A stretch of DNA of 38,336 nt from Candidatus Omnitrophota bacterium (GTDB lineage Bacteria > Hinthialibacterota > Hinthialibacteria > Hinthialibacterales > JAKPRU01): the NCBI GenBank assembly GCA_029568995.1, contig JAKPYU010000528.1:1-38336 (forward strand). The letters run 5' to 3'. The notes under the pieces are model-generated. The model was not told the DNA's origin, searched no databases, and saw only the letters and a list, made by a program, of their open reading frames with translations. Within the stretch, counting starts at the first letter, position 1, and every line of letters begins with the position of its first letter. This document shows, in pieces, positions 24,401 to 31,093 of the stretch. The position numbers were made by a program, and so were the translations under genes.

Positions 24401-24619
24401 CTTACAGGACAGAAACGATTCAAACAACTCTGGCCCTCCTATCCCATCCATAACGATGTTCCACTCGAGCCGCAGGGAGGCGAACGGAACGCCGTTCGGA
24501 TTATTCCGGTTTCAGAACGGCAGGCCAACTTCAATGAGGTCTCTCTGGGACTGGTGGAGGAGCAGGCACAAAAAGAAGCCATTCGCTGTCTGCGATGCGA
24601 TGTCAAGGAGGCCTCCTGA
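21461..24619 (+). CDS. hoxF: HoxF/NuoF-type NADH-flavin subunit fused to a GltD/NfnB-like FAD module
   Basis: At 1052 residues this is roughly double a normal HoxF or NuoF. Residues 25-120 are a thioredoxin-like Fe-S domain with C37, C68 and C72 (the usual fourth Cys is absent). Residues 130-560 are the NADH/FMN subunit: GRGGAGYPTGIKWE (201-214), CNADEGDPGAYMNR (228-241), an SLBB part, and the [4Fe-4S] ligands C490, C493, C496 and C536. Residues about 565-1052 are a glutamate-synthase small-subunit-like module. It has two Cys-rich motifs (C566, C571, C579, C583; C622, C626, C630), FAD site GAGPAG (681-686), a second dinucleotide site GGGNVA (811-816) with arginines (RRG, VYRREEADMP) typical of NADPH binding, and FAGGDA (951-956). 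The end has another CxxC (C1043, C1046). GAGGA precedes the ATG. No stop or frameshift interrupts the join, so it is a true fusion as sequenced. Expected role: exchange electrons with NAD(H), and perhaps NADP(H), for the hydrogenase. Confidence 0.93.
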   Translation: MSDMRINDLNMLHVVQEAGMSKLLPGKPRIAVGMGTCGIGNGAQEVYDLFYHELHDQGVDAYLTKVGCFGFCAEEPLVNVFVQGYPLLILHRINTDDVKGIVDLVAERRPPVNKILCKIEEWNHLTERVTYGHGIPDVPTWDEIPFYKYQKKIVLRNCGLTNPEEIDEYIGIGGYQALYKALYEMSPDQVLDEIKKSKLRGRGGAGYPTGIKWELLKRAKGDRKYLVCNADEGDPGAYMNRNEIEGDPHMMLEGMIIGAYATGATEGVIYMRAEYPLAVERLKRAIAQARNHGLLGEGIMGTPLSFEVHVVEGAGAFVCGEETALMASIEGNAGRPRPRPPFPADKGLWGCPTNINNVETWFNIPIIIAKGAWWFAQTGNATSPGTKVFSLVGKIKNTGLVELPLGSPLHTIVYSIGEGTGTNHKVKAVQTGGPSGGCIPAELFNTPVDYESLASLRSIMGSGGMVVLDDENCMVDVARYFLEFTHSESCGKCIPCRVGLDHALRILTDVTEGKAGINDLEELGNLGRVIRDTALCGLGQTGPNPVLTTLRHFRQEYEEHILQGRCRAGICEHLFLSPCENSCPLHMNIPVFLQLLKENRLEEACELIQLDNPLPASTGRVCEHPCEVRCRRKDIDNPVSIREVHRFLADLMFRNGMRNIVLDRLLARKFPPTGKSIAVVGAGPAGLTVAFYLCLLGHDVTVYEAFPEAGGMLKYALPEYRLPNSVVDREIQFIENLGVRFVFNTRIGADKKLLELDQEYDITFLSIGTWIGITTGLPGEHLEGVVHGLTCLEDVSTERKFDLGNNVVVIGGGNVAIDAARTSIRRGADVTVVYRREEADMPAIHEEVEEAKAEGVKFVFLAVPKSIIEGTPGKVKGIELIKTRIEGYEPSGRRKQVPTGEAFAIPCDTVILAIGERVDSQFIRESKIEVSEGGTVNANPFGFETSSQNIFAGGDAVTGASNVSDAMATGKRAAAFIDERLTGQKRFKQLWPSYPIHNDVPLEPQGGERNAVRIIPVSERQANFNEVSLGLVEEQAQKEAIRCLRCDVKEAS

Positions 24620-24757
24620 CAGGCGGTGAAATGAAAAGAAAAAAAGAGGGTGGCACAGGCAGCTGGTCGGGGAAATGGAGGGTGGAACAGGCTTCCAGCC
24701 TGTGATGAAGAGAACCCGTAGTGAGGCAGTCCACAGACAAGAAGATTGGACGACACG
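24620..24757. repeat. Gap between hoxF and hoxU with a short palindrome
   Basis: The 138-base gap is unusually long for this tight operon. It contains a hairpin ACAGGCT-TCC-AGCCTGT (24687-24703) within a GGTGGAACAGGC type repeat, plus a purine-rich start. It may have arisen by repeat insertion. Only a weak GAAG ribosome-site candidate precedes hoxU. Confidence 0.55.
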
Positions 24758-25468
24758 ATGAGCAAAGAATTCACAATCAGAATCAATGGCAGGGATCTTT
24801 CGGCCCAGGAAGGAGAAACAGTTCTCGATGTGGCGCGGAGATCCGACATCTATATTCCCTCACTGTGCCATTTAAAGGGACTATCGCCGGTCGGTGCCTG
24901 CCGTCTCTGTCTGGTCGAGGTGAAAGGTGTGTCTCGCCTGGTTCCTTCCTGCACAACCTATGTGCATGAGGGGCTGGACGTGATTACCGATTCGGAGCGC
25001 ATACAGAAATGCAGAATGGTGATTCTCCAACTCCTGTTCTCGGAGCGGAACCACACCTGTTCGGTCTGTGTCTCCAACGGCCATTGCGAGCTGCAGGCCA
25101 TCGCCGAAAACCTCGGAATGAACTATGTCCGGTATCCCTATCGTTTCCCGGCGCTGGCGGTTGATGCGTCTCATGAAAAATACGCCATCGACCACAACCG
25201 CTGCATTCTTTGCACCCGCTGTGTTCGGGCCTGCCAGGAGGTGGAAGGCGCACACACGCTGGAGATCATCGGACGCGGTGTTCATTCGCTTGTCCTGGCC
25301 GATCTCGATGGGCTGTGGGGGGAATCCCAAACCTGTACCAGCTGCGGCAAATGCGTTCAGGTTTGCCCTACAGGCGCACTATTCGAAAAAGGAAAAGCGG
25401 TAGGCCAGATGAAAAAACGTGATGAGTTTCTGCCCTACCTGATGTCCATGCGGAGTCTGAACCGATGA
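24758..25468 (+). CDS. hoxU: NiFe-hydrogenase diaphorase Fe-S subunit HoxU
   Basis: A 236-residue Fe-S protein, a short relative of NuoG and HydA. The N-terminal [2Fe-2S] ferredoxin fold uses C37, C48, C51 and C65. A His-Cys3 [4Fe-4S] site follows (H98, C101, C104, C110). Two classical [4Fe-4S] motifs close the protein: C149, C152, C155, C159 and C193, C196, C199, C203. These wire the flavin subunit to the hydrogenase. The length is that of HoxU, without the extra domains of bifurcating HydA. A TTG four codons upstream is less likely than the ATG. Its stop overlaps the hoxY start (ATGA), indicating coupled translation. Confidence 0.94.
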   Translation: MSKEFTIRINGRDLSAQEGETVLDVARRSDIYIPSLCHLKGLSPVGACRLCLVEVKGVSRLVPSCTTYVHEGLDVITDSERIQKCRMVILQLLFSERNHTCSVCVSNGHCELQAIAENLGMNYVRYPYRFPALAVDASHEKYAIDHNRCILCTRCVRACQEVEGAHTLEIIGRGVHSLVLADLDGLWGESQTCTSCGKCVQVCPTGALFEKGKAVGQMKKRDEFLPYLMSMRSLNR

Positions 25469-25992
25469 GAAAAATACGACTGGCCACTGTTTGGCTCGAT
25501 GGGTGTTCAGGATGTCACATGTCGCTCCTGGACGTGGATGAGCGAATTATTGAGTTCGCCAACCGGATCGAGATTCTCTGCAGCCCCCTGGTCGACCGGA
25601 AGGAATTCCCGGATGCCGTAGATTTGACACTGGTGGAGGGGGCCATCGCCAGTGAGGAAGATCTGCAGAAAATTCGCCTCATCCGAGAACGGTCAAAAGT
25701 CTTGGTTGCGTTGGGGGATTGTGCTGTCACCGGCAACATCTCCGGTATGCGCAACTCGTACCCGGTGAACGCAATCCTCCAGCGCGCCTATGTTGAAAAT
25801 GCAAAAACACGCAACGGATTCCCACAGCAAGGCCTTCCCGTGCTGCTTCAACGATGCCGACCGCTCCATGAAGTCGTTCCCGTCGATCTCCACGTGCCGG
25901 GATGTCCTCCGAGAGCCGACCTGATCTACGCGGTTCTGAAGGCCATCCTGGAGGGACATCTTCCCCAGAACATCCATACCCGTTTCGGATGA
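25465..25992 (+). CDS. hoxY: NiFe-hydrogenase small subunit HoxY
   Basis: A 175-residue small subunit of a cytoplasmic group 3 NiFe hydrogenase. It holds the proximal [4Fe-4S] cluster through C14 and C17 (DGCSGCHMS), C86 (LGDCAVTGN) and C147 (VPGCPPRAD). It has no twin-arginine signal and no C-terminal ferredoxin-like domain, as in other Hox enzymes. The start overlaps the hoxU stop and its stop lies 12 bases before hoxH, so translation is coupled. Confidence 0.95.
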   Translation: MRKIRLATVWLDGCSGCHMSLLDVDERIIEFANRIEILCSPLVDRKEFPDAVDLTLVEGAIASEEDLQKIRLIRERSKVLVALGDCAVTGNISGMRNSYPVNAILQRAYVENAKTRNGFPQQGLPVLLQRCRPLHEVVPVDLHVPGCPPRADLIYAVLKAILEGHLPQNIHTRFG

Positions 25993-26004
25993 TAGGAATG
26001 AACC

Positions 26005-27426
26005 ATGACCAGACAGATTGTCATTGATCCCATAACCCGCGTCGAAGGACACGGCAAAGTGACCCTGCATCTTGACGATTCCGGTGAGGTCCGGGATGCC
26101 CGGTTTCACGTTACCCAATTTCGTGGATTCGAGAAGTTCTGCGAAGGGCGGCCTTTTTCCGAGATGCCATCATTGACTGCCCGCATTTGCGGCATTTGCC
26201 CGGTCAGTCACATGCTGGCTTCCGCCAAAACCTGCGATGCTCTTCTGGCCGTTCAAGTCCCCAGGGCTGCACAAAGCCTGCGGAAGATCCTCAACCTGGC
26301 CCAATTACTTCAGTCCCATGCGCTGAGCTTTTTCCATCTCTCTTCCCCGGATCTTCTCCTGGGTATGGATTCCGATGTGGCGGAACGCAACGTATTCGGC
26401 GTGATTCGATCTCATCCGAGTCTGGCACGAAACGGTATCCGTTTGCGCCAGATCGGTCAGCAAATGATTGAGACTCTCGGCGCAAAGCGAATCCATTCCC
26501 CCTGGGTCATTCCGGGCGGCGTTGCCGGACCGCTTACCTCCGAGGATCGAGAAGCCCTTCTGGTTCTGATCCCGGAAGCCCTTTCCATCATTCAGGAAAC
26601 CATCGAGTGGTTCCATTCCGTTCTGAACCAATACACGGAGGAAATCCGCACATTCGGGAATTTCCCGACGCTGTTCCTGGCTCTCGTGGGCAACGATGGT
26701 AGCCTGGATCATTACGACGGTCAAATGCGGATGATTGATTCCGACGGCAATCGCCTTCTCGACCAGGTGGACCCGGCCCAATATGCGGATTACATCGAGG
26801 AATGGGTGGAGCCGGATTCCTATTTGAAATCTCCGTGCTATAAGCCCATGGGGTATCCCGACGGGATCTATCGCGTGGGAGCGCTGGCTCGCTTGAATGC
26901 GATTGATCGCTGCGGAACGCCTCGCGCGGATAAAGCCTGGAAAGAATTGCGCAAACTGGGCCAGGGGCCTCTGTTGAACTCGTTTCACTATCATTGCGCA
27001 CGGCTCGTGGAATCGCTGTACGCCATTGAACGGATCGAGGAAATTCTTCATGATCCCGCAATTCTCGACGACCGTGTCTGTGCCAAGGCTCAACCGAATA
27101 CCCTGGAGGGGATCGGTGCTATCGAAGCGCCACGTGGCACGCTCATCCACCACTACCGGATCGATAAAAACGGCCTGATGGTCTGGGCGAACCTGATTGT
27201 CGCCACCGGCCACAATAACCTCGCCATGAATCGCGGAATCCTGCAGGTAGCCAAAGAATACATCAAAGGCGACAAAATCTCCGAAGGGATGTTGAATCGC
27301 GTGGAAGCGGTCATTCGAAGTTTCGATCCCTGCCTGAGCTGTTCAACCCATGCACTTGGCCGGATGGGCCTGCGGATTCAACTGTTTGCACCGACCGGAG
27401 AATGCCTGGACGAGACGGTACGCTAG
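26005..27426 (+). CDS. hoxH: NiFe-hydrogenase large subunit HoxH
   Basis: This 473-residue catalytic subunit binds the NiFe(CN)2CO centre. The N-terminal motif [10 protein letters not shown] gives C62 and C65; the C-terminal motif DPCLSCSTH (441-449) gives C443 and C446. E14 in the RVEGH segment is the conserved acid. The 24 residues after H449 ([10 protein letters not shown]... to DETVR) form the peptide that a HoxW-type protease should remove on maturation. No such protease or hyp gene is in the window. The motifs and gene order fit group 3d (bidirectional NAD-linked) enzymes. The TAG stop is also the first three bases of a MITE-like terminal repeat, yet the protein has its normal length. 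Confidence 0.96.
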   Translation: MTRQIVIDPITRVEGHGKVTLHLDDSGEVRDARFHVTQFRGFEKFCEGRPFSEMPSLTARICGICPVSHMLASAKTCDALLAVQVPRAAQSLRKILNLAQLLQSHALSFFHLSSPDLLLGMDSDVAERNVFGVIRSHPSLARNGIRLRQIGQQMIETLGAKRIHSPWVIPGGVAGPLTSEDREALLVLIPEALSIIQETIEWFHSVLNQYTEEIRTFGNFPTLFLALVGNDGSLDHYDGQMRMIDSDGNRLLDQVDPAQYADYIEEWVEPDSYLKSPCYKPMGYPDGIYRVGALARLNAIDRCGTPRADKAWKELRKLGQGPLLNSFHYHCARLVESLYAIERIEEILHDPAILDDRVCAKAQPNTLEGIGAIEAPRGTLIHHYRIDKNGLMVWANLIVATGHNNLAMNRGILQVAKEYIKGDKISEGMLNRVEAVIRSFDPCLSCSTHALGRMGLRIQLFAPTGECLDETVR

Positions 27427-27740
27427 TGTCCTGTAACTGAATTACCTTTACAGCGTCACGTCATCGCGATCCGCCCTCCGACGGAGCCGGTGATTAGGCA
27501 AAGAAAGTGGAGGAGATGTTCCTCCCCCGAAGATCGGGGGAGGTCAGGTGGGGGTTGACTGGATACCACAAAATTCCCCCGGCCTGCCTATCGAAGCGCG
27601 TGCTTTCTTAGGAGAAGCGGTCCGGAGTCTGCGTAGGGCCGCGACGTGGCGATCTCAGGCTTTGCTCGTTCGAACAGCCAGATTGCCACGCTTCGCTCGC
27701 AATGATGATATGGTAAAGACTATTCGGTTACACAACACTA
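27424..27740. mobile_element. MITE-like element with 18-bp terminal inverted repeats
   Basis: The left end TAGTGTCCTGTAACTGAA (27424-27441) and the right end TTCGGTTACACAACACTA (27723-27740) are inverted copies matching at 15 of 18 positions. Both ends are flanked to give CTAG, as in a TA-targeting (IS630/Tc1-mariner-like) insertion. The 317-bp interior has no ORF of note and holds the palindrome at 27521-27543 and a TCGAACAGCCAGATTGCCA stretch. The left end coincides with the hoxH stop. A shorter relative lies at 36125-36204. Confidence 0.65.
27521..27543. repeat. CCTCCCCCGA palindromic repeat
   Basis: Perfect ten-base arms CCTCCCCCGA and TCGGGGGAGG with a three-base loop, followed by GGTGGGGGTTGACT. 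Same family as 6305-6324. It lies inside the MITE-like element. Confidence 0.75.
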
Positions 27741-27786
27741 GATTTTCACTCAACCTCCCCCTATATTCGTTTCCCACCACGATCAG

Positions 27787-27814
27787 TTGACAGAACCTGC
27801 GGAATCAAGATAAT
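27787..27814 (+). promoter_or_regulatory. Promoter of the Thr/Pro-VCBS protein gene
   Basis: TTGACA (27787-27792), 16 bases, then GATAAT (27809-27814) form a near-consensus promoter 35 bases before the gene. A seven-base inverted repeat, CAGTTGA (27784-27790) and TCAACTG (27823-27829), flanks the -10 box and may be a regulator site. A GGGGAG ribosome site at 27833-27838 supports the GTG start at 27849. Confidence 0.6.
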
Positions 27815-27848
27815 TCCTGCCATCAACTGACAGGGGAGATCCTGAGCG

Positions 27849-29945
27849 GTGGCATCCCAGACTTTCCTGGTTCTCTCAACGTCTCCAAGGGGTGAATGCC
27901 CTCCCAAATTCCTTTTCATTATCGGCTTGAGTGTTCTCTGGATTGTCTCATCGGAGCAAAATCTGTTCGCAGATTTCCCGTCACCCACGCCCACAGCAAC
28001 TCCAAGTCCTTCCCTCATAACCCCCTCACCGACCTCTTCCTGGACTGCGACAGCAACATGGAGCCATACGCCCTCTCGGACTCCGACTCCAACCGCCACC
28101 GTGACACAAACACGAACTCCCAGCCCTACGCTTTCATTTACACCAACTTCGACTTCCACCCCGACTCTGACACCGACTTTAACCCATACGCCGACCGGCA
28201 CTTATATACCAACTACCACCCCGACACCCAGCGCAACTCCATCGCACACCCCAACTCTCACTTTCACACCGACTGTGTCTCCAACGTCCACCCCGTCCAC
28301 TACATTTACGCCAACCATGACCCCGTCGCACACCCCAACCCCCACTTTCACGCCGACTGTGACCCCAACGTCCACTCCGTCAACTACTTCCACTCCAACC
28401 ATGACTCCATCGCATACCCCAACCCCCACTCTCACACCGACAGTGACCCCAACGTCCACCCCGTCCACGACGTCCACTCCGACGGTGACTCCATCACACA
28501 CATCAACTCCCACTGTCACCCCGACTCTGTCCCCAACATCCACCCCGTCCACTCTGTCCACACCAACACCCATCCCAACTCGGATTCCCCTCCAATTCGA
28601 ACCGGGACCACCCATTCCTGCATATTCCAGTTCCAGCGCCATGGCTATCGGAAGCCTGTCATTTGCACAGGAACCGGCCTTGGTTGTTGTCTCGGAAAGA
28701 TACCCCGGAGCGGCCTCCTACCTTGGAAAAGGAGATGGGTCCTTTCAGCAGATTCCGGTTCCGGAACCTTCGGGAAGATACGCGGACATCGCTTTTCTTG
28801 CCTCTGACTGGATCGCTTTAGCCGATGCAAATGCGGATCGAGTTCTCTTGTCTCACCACGACAAATCGAAGGGGTGGGGCATGGAAAACCGTCAAATCGC
28901 AGTCGATTTCCCCACATGGGTCTTCGGTGGTGATCTGGAGCCGGACGGGAAACCGGATCTGATCGTAGTAAGCCAGATCACCTGGATTATGACGGCCATT
29001 CCAGATGTTCTTGGAGATTCTCCGCGACAGATTGATTTTGAATTGCCGTATCGTCCCGTATGTGTGACCGTTGCAGGTTCCGATTCCCACCCCGGTGATG
29101 AGGTTCTTGTGAGCTTCGGAGTCCCCGCTGAGATACGGATCTACTCTCTTGGAGAATCAGGCTTTCTGGAAAAGAACCGTGTCGATCCCACTTCCGGTCT
29201 CGGACCGGGCGCTCATGTCACCGACTTTATTGTTGCCGATACGGATGGCGATCCTTATACCGACATCGCCGCGGTCAATTTCTTCGGTTGTGTGCAGATC
29301 TTCCACGGTTCCGGGGATGGGGCTTTCCAGCGGATGGAGCAGGCAAGCGTCCCTGCGCTTCCAAGGCAGATCGGAGTCGGCGATATGGATGGGGATGGAA
29401 TCGAGGATCTTGTAGTTACCAGTATTGGAATCGGCGCAACCGGTCGTGATGAAATTCTTATTCTGAGGCAGGATCCATGGACGGGCCTTCTCCCGCCGGA
29501 ACAGGTCGGAGAGGTTCCCGATCCCGCAGCCTTGGAGGTTCTGGACCTGGATCACGACAAGCGACCGGATCTGGTGGCCTTGAGCCGAGAGTCGGGTGAA
29601 ATCCGAGTCTTTCTGAATCGAACCCTGCCTCCCACGACTCATCCGCCAATCGTCGGCAAGATCCCGGATCTGCGACTCCTGAAAGGCGAATCTCTGATAA
29701 ATGCTTTCGATTTGGACAACTATGTTGTGGACCCGGACACGCCGCGAAACCGCCTCCATTGGTCTGTCCGGTCCTGGGGGAATTGCCCGAAGATCACGAT
29801 TCATCCTGACGAGGTCGTAAACTTGGATGCCCCTGTGGAGAGCGGAAAAACCGGCTACGCGCAGTTCATCGTGACCGATGGTCGCCACCGGGTCGCTCGA
29901 ACCATCCGAATCCACGTCTTTGACTCGGTTTCGGGGCGAGAATAG
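27849..29945 (+). CDS. Secreted Thr/Pro-repeat protein with VCBS/FG-GAP-like domain
   Basis: A 698-residue exported protein starting with GTG. A hydrophobic stretch (PPKFLFIIGLSVLWIVSS, residues about 18-35) serves as signal peptide. Residues about 43-247 are almost only Thr, Pro and Ser. Within them four 28-residue units begin at H133, H161, H189 and H217 (HTPTPTFTPTVTPTSTPSTT type). Residues about 255-640 form beta-propeller-like VCBS/FG-GAP repeats with calcium-type D-x-D-G motifs (DTDGDPYTDIAAV, GDMDGDGIEDLVV, DLDHDKRPDLVAL). The last 70 residues may be a small beta-sandwich (Ig/cadherin-like). The Thr/Pro region is probably a stiff, possibly glycosylated stalk carrying the propeller. Surface adhesion or binding is an inference. 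No anchor motif is visible. Confidence 0.8.
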   Translation: MASQTFLVLSTSPRGECPPKFLFIIGLSVLWIVSSEQNLFADFPSPTPTATPSPSLITPSPTSSWTATATWSHTPSRTPTPTATVTQTRTPSPTLSFTPTSTSTPTLTPTLTHTPTGTYIPTTTPTPSATPSHTPTLTFTPTVSPTSTPSTTFTPTMTPSHTPTPTFTPTVTPTSTPSTTSTPTMTPSHTPTPTLTPTVTPTSTPSTTSTPTVTPSHTSTPTVTPTLSPTSTPSTLSTPTPIPTRIPLQFEPGPPIPAYSSSSAMAIGSLSFAQEPALVVVSERYPGAASYLGKGDGSFQQIPVPEPSGRYADIAFLASDWIALADANADRVLLSHHDKSKGWGMENRQIAVDFPTWVFGGDLEPDGKPDLIVVSQITWIMTAIPDVLGDSPRQIDFELPYRPVCVTVAGSDSHPGDEVLVSFGVPAEIRIYSLGESGFLEKNRVDPTSGLGPGAHVTDFIVADTDGDPYTDIAAVNFFGCVQIFHGSGDGAFQRMEQASVPALPRQIGVGDMDGDGIEDLVVTSIGIGATGRDEILILRQDPWTGLLPPEQVGEVPDPAALEVLDLDHDKRPDLVALSRESGEIRVFLNRTLPPTTHPPIVGKIPDLRLLKGESLINAFDLDNYVVDPDTPRNRLHWSVRSWGNCPKITIHPDEVVNLDAPVESGKTGYAQFIVTDGRHRVARTIRIHVFDSVSGRE
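28245..28580 (+). repeat. Four 84-bp tandem repeats coding for the Thr/Pro stalk
   Basis: Four consecutive 84-bp units encode 28-residue Thr/Pro blocks within the VCBS-type protein gene. All three forward frames and parts of the reverse strand stay open through the repeats because the codons are nearly all ACx, CCx and TCx. The copy number is likely to vary between strains through slippage or recombination. Confidence 0.8.
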
Positions 29946-29955
29946 AGAGTGGTCT

Positions 29956-29976
29956 CCCTCTCCCGCCGGGAGAGGG
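29956..29976. repeat. CCCTCTCCC palindromic repeat
   Basis: Nine-base arms CCCTCTCCC and GGGAGAGGG around a three-base loop, followed by TCGGGGTGAGGG. Same family as 11489-11509 and 11648-11673. It lies between the convergent ends of the VCBS-type gene and the rhomboid gene, where it could also stop transcription. Confidence 0.75.
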
Positions 29977-30010
29977 TCGGGGTGAGGGAAAATCACTTCT
30001 ATATCACGCT

Positions 30011-30865
30011 CTACGGTTGGTCCACAAACAAGTGGTACATCATCAGGGCAAAGCAAACCGCCATCAGTGCCAAACACGCCCATTCCATCATTTGCCAGAA
30101 CCGGCTGTGGTAGGTCCTCACGGCATGGGGACGCACAAACTGGGCGAACAATCCCCCGCTGATCGCCCCGCCTGCATGGGCCAGGTTGTCTCCCAGTACC
30201 ATGAAGGAATACAGAACCCCGATCACAATCCAGGTCATCATGAACTTGAAAATCTCCTGCCCGTGTGGTCCACCCATCCGAAGCCCGTAGATCGCTCCCG
30301 CACCCAGTAATCCAAAAATGGAACCGGACGCCCCCACCAGTAGAATCGGCATTCCATAGAGCGCGTGAAGAAATATTGACATTGAATTGCCCCCAAAACC
30401 GGTCAGCAGGTAGAGAGCGAGAAACCGTTGGCGGCCATAAACCATCTCGATTCTCGGCGCGATGACATAGATCGCCACACAATTGAACAGCAGGTGCATG
30501 AAATCCCCGTGCAGGAATATCGCGGTAATCAGCCGCCAGAATTGCCCCGCAAAGATCGACGGCGTAAACGCCGCGCCGAACCGGAAAAGATCCACGCTGC
30601 TCGCGCTGCCCAATCTGCCTGTACCATCCGGGCGCGAAACGCTGAAAACCAGCACCAGCAGCATCATGAACACGTTCAGGCCGATCAGAACGTGGGGATA
30701 ATTGACCTGCGATAGGCTGATCTCGCCGAATCCGCGTTCCTCGAACCTTCGGACCCGCCATCGAAGGCGTTCCGTTGCCAGGTTGCGGGCGATCAACCAT
30801 TCGGAAACGGATCGAAAAATGCGGACCGCAACGCGATGCACCGGGCTGCCGAGGAATCCTCGCAT
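30011..30865 (-). CDS. Rhomboid family intramembrane serine protease
   Basis: A 284-residue membrane protein starting MRGFLGSPVH. It has about 55 cytoplasmic residues, then six or seven helices. The catalytic Ser is S180 in VGASGSIFG and the catalytic His is H230 in LGDNLAHAGGAISG. The helix-2 signature FLHGDFMHLLFN (117-128) is also present. Rhomboids cut other membrane proteins within or near the bilayer. The ATG at 30865 is chosen because AGGAG stands upstream at a usable distance. The frame opens further up to 31024, but those 53 residues are Arg/Ser-rich and unlike the family. The substrate is unknown. Confidence 0.92.
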   Translation of the reverse strand: MRGFLGSPVHRVAVRIFRSVSEWLIARNLATERLRWRVRRFEERGFGEISLSQVNYPHVLIGLNVFMMLLVLVFSVSRPDGTGRLGSASSVDLFRFGAAFTPSIFAGQFWRLITAIFLHGDFMHLLFNCVAIYVIAPRIEMVYGRQRFLALYLLTGFGGNSMSIFLHALYGMPILLVGASGSIFGLLGAGAIYGLRMGGPHGQEIFKFMMTWIVIGVLYSFMVLGDNLAHAGGAISGGLFAQFVRPHAVRTYHSRFWQMMEWACLALMAVCFALMMYHLFVDQP

Positions 30866-31093
30866 AGAAACCTGTCTCCTTCGTGTCGAATACCTCCGTG
30901 AGCCGGTGGACTCACGGAATGAAAAATTCAATTTAGTTTGCTTCACGCCAAATGTCTTGTGTGATCGCTCTTCCACGGAACCGCTGCCGGACAAGATCTG
31001 TCCCGCGGACCGGACAAAGAACAACCGGTTCCCGGATTGCTTCGGCCATCTTTTCGTGTAATCAGTGTCTGCTCCGTGAAATCGGTGGTTCGT
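30866..31093. other. 228-bp gap upstream of the rhomboid gene
   Basis: This gap between the rhomboid start and the stop of the GT-C-like gene is open in the rhomboid frame, but the translation is not protein-like. I see no convincing promoter, terminator or repeat. Confidence 0.3.

Noticed and set aside
26305-27213. Minus-strand frame of 302 codons opposite hoxH
   Set aside because: Antisense to the NiFe large subunit, with no domain or start signal.
28245-28580. Possible CRISPR array at the 84-bp repeats
   Set aside because: The units are adjacent with no unique spacers and encode protein.
28202-28642. Minus-strand Val/Gly/Asp-rich frame over the 84-bp repeats
   Set aside because: It is the reverse complement of the Thr/Pro repeat; the plus strand has a promoter, ribosome site, signal peptide and VCBS domain.
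29157-30800. Minus-strand frame of 547 codons across the VCBS gene end and the rhomboid gene
   Set aside because: It overlaps two well-supported genes in other frames, crosses a palindromic repeat and has no recognisable domain.
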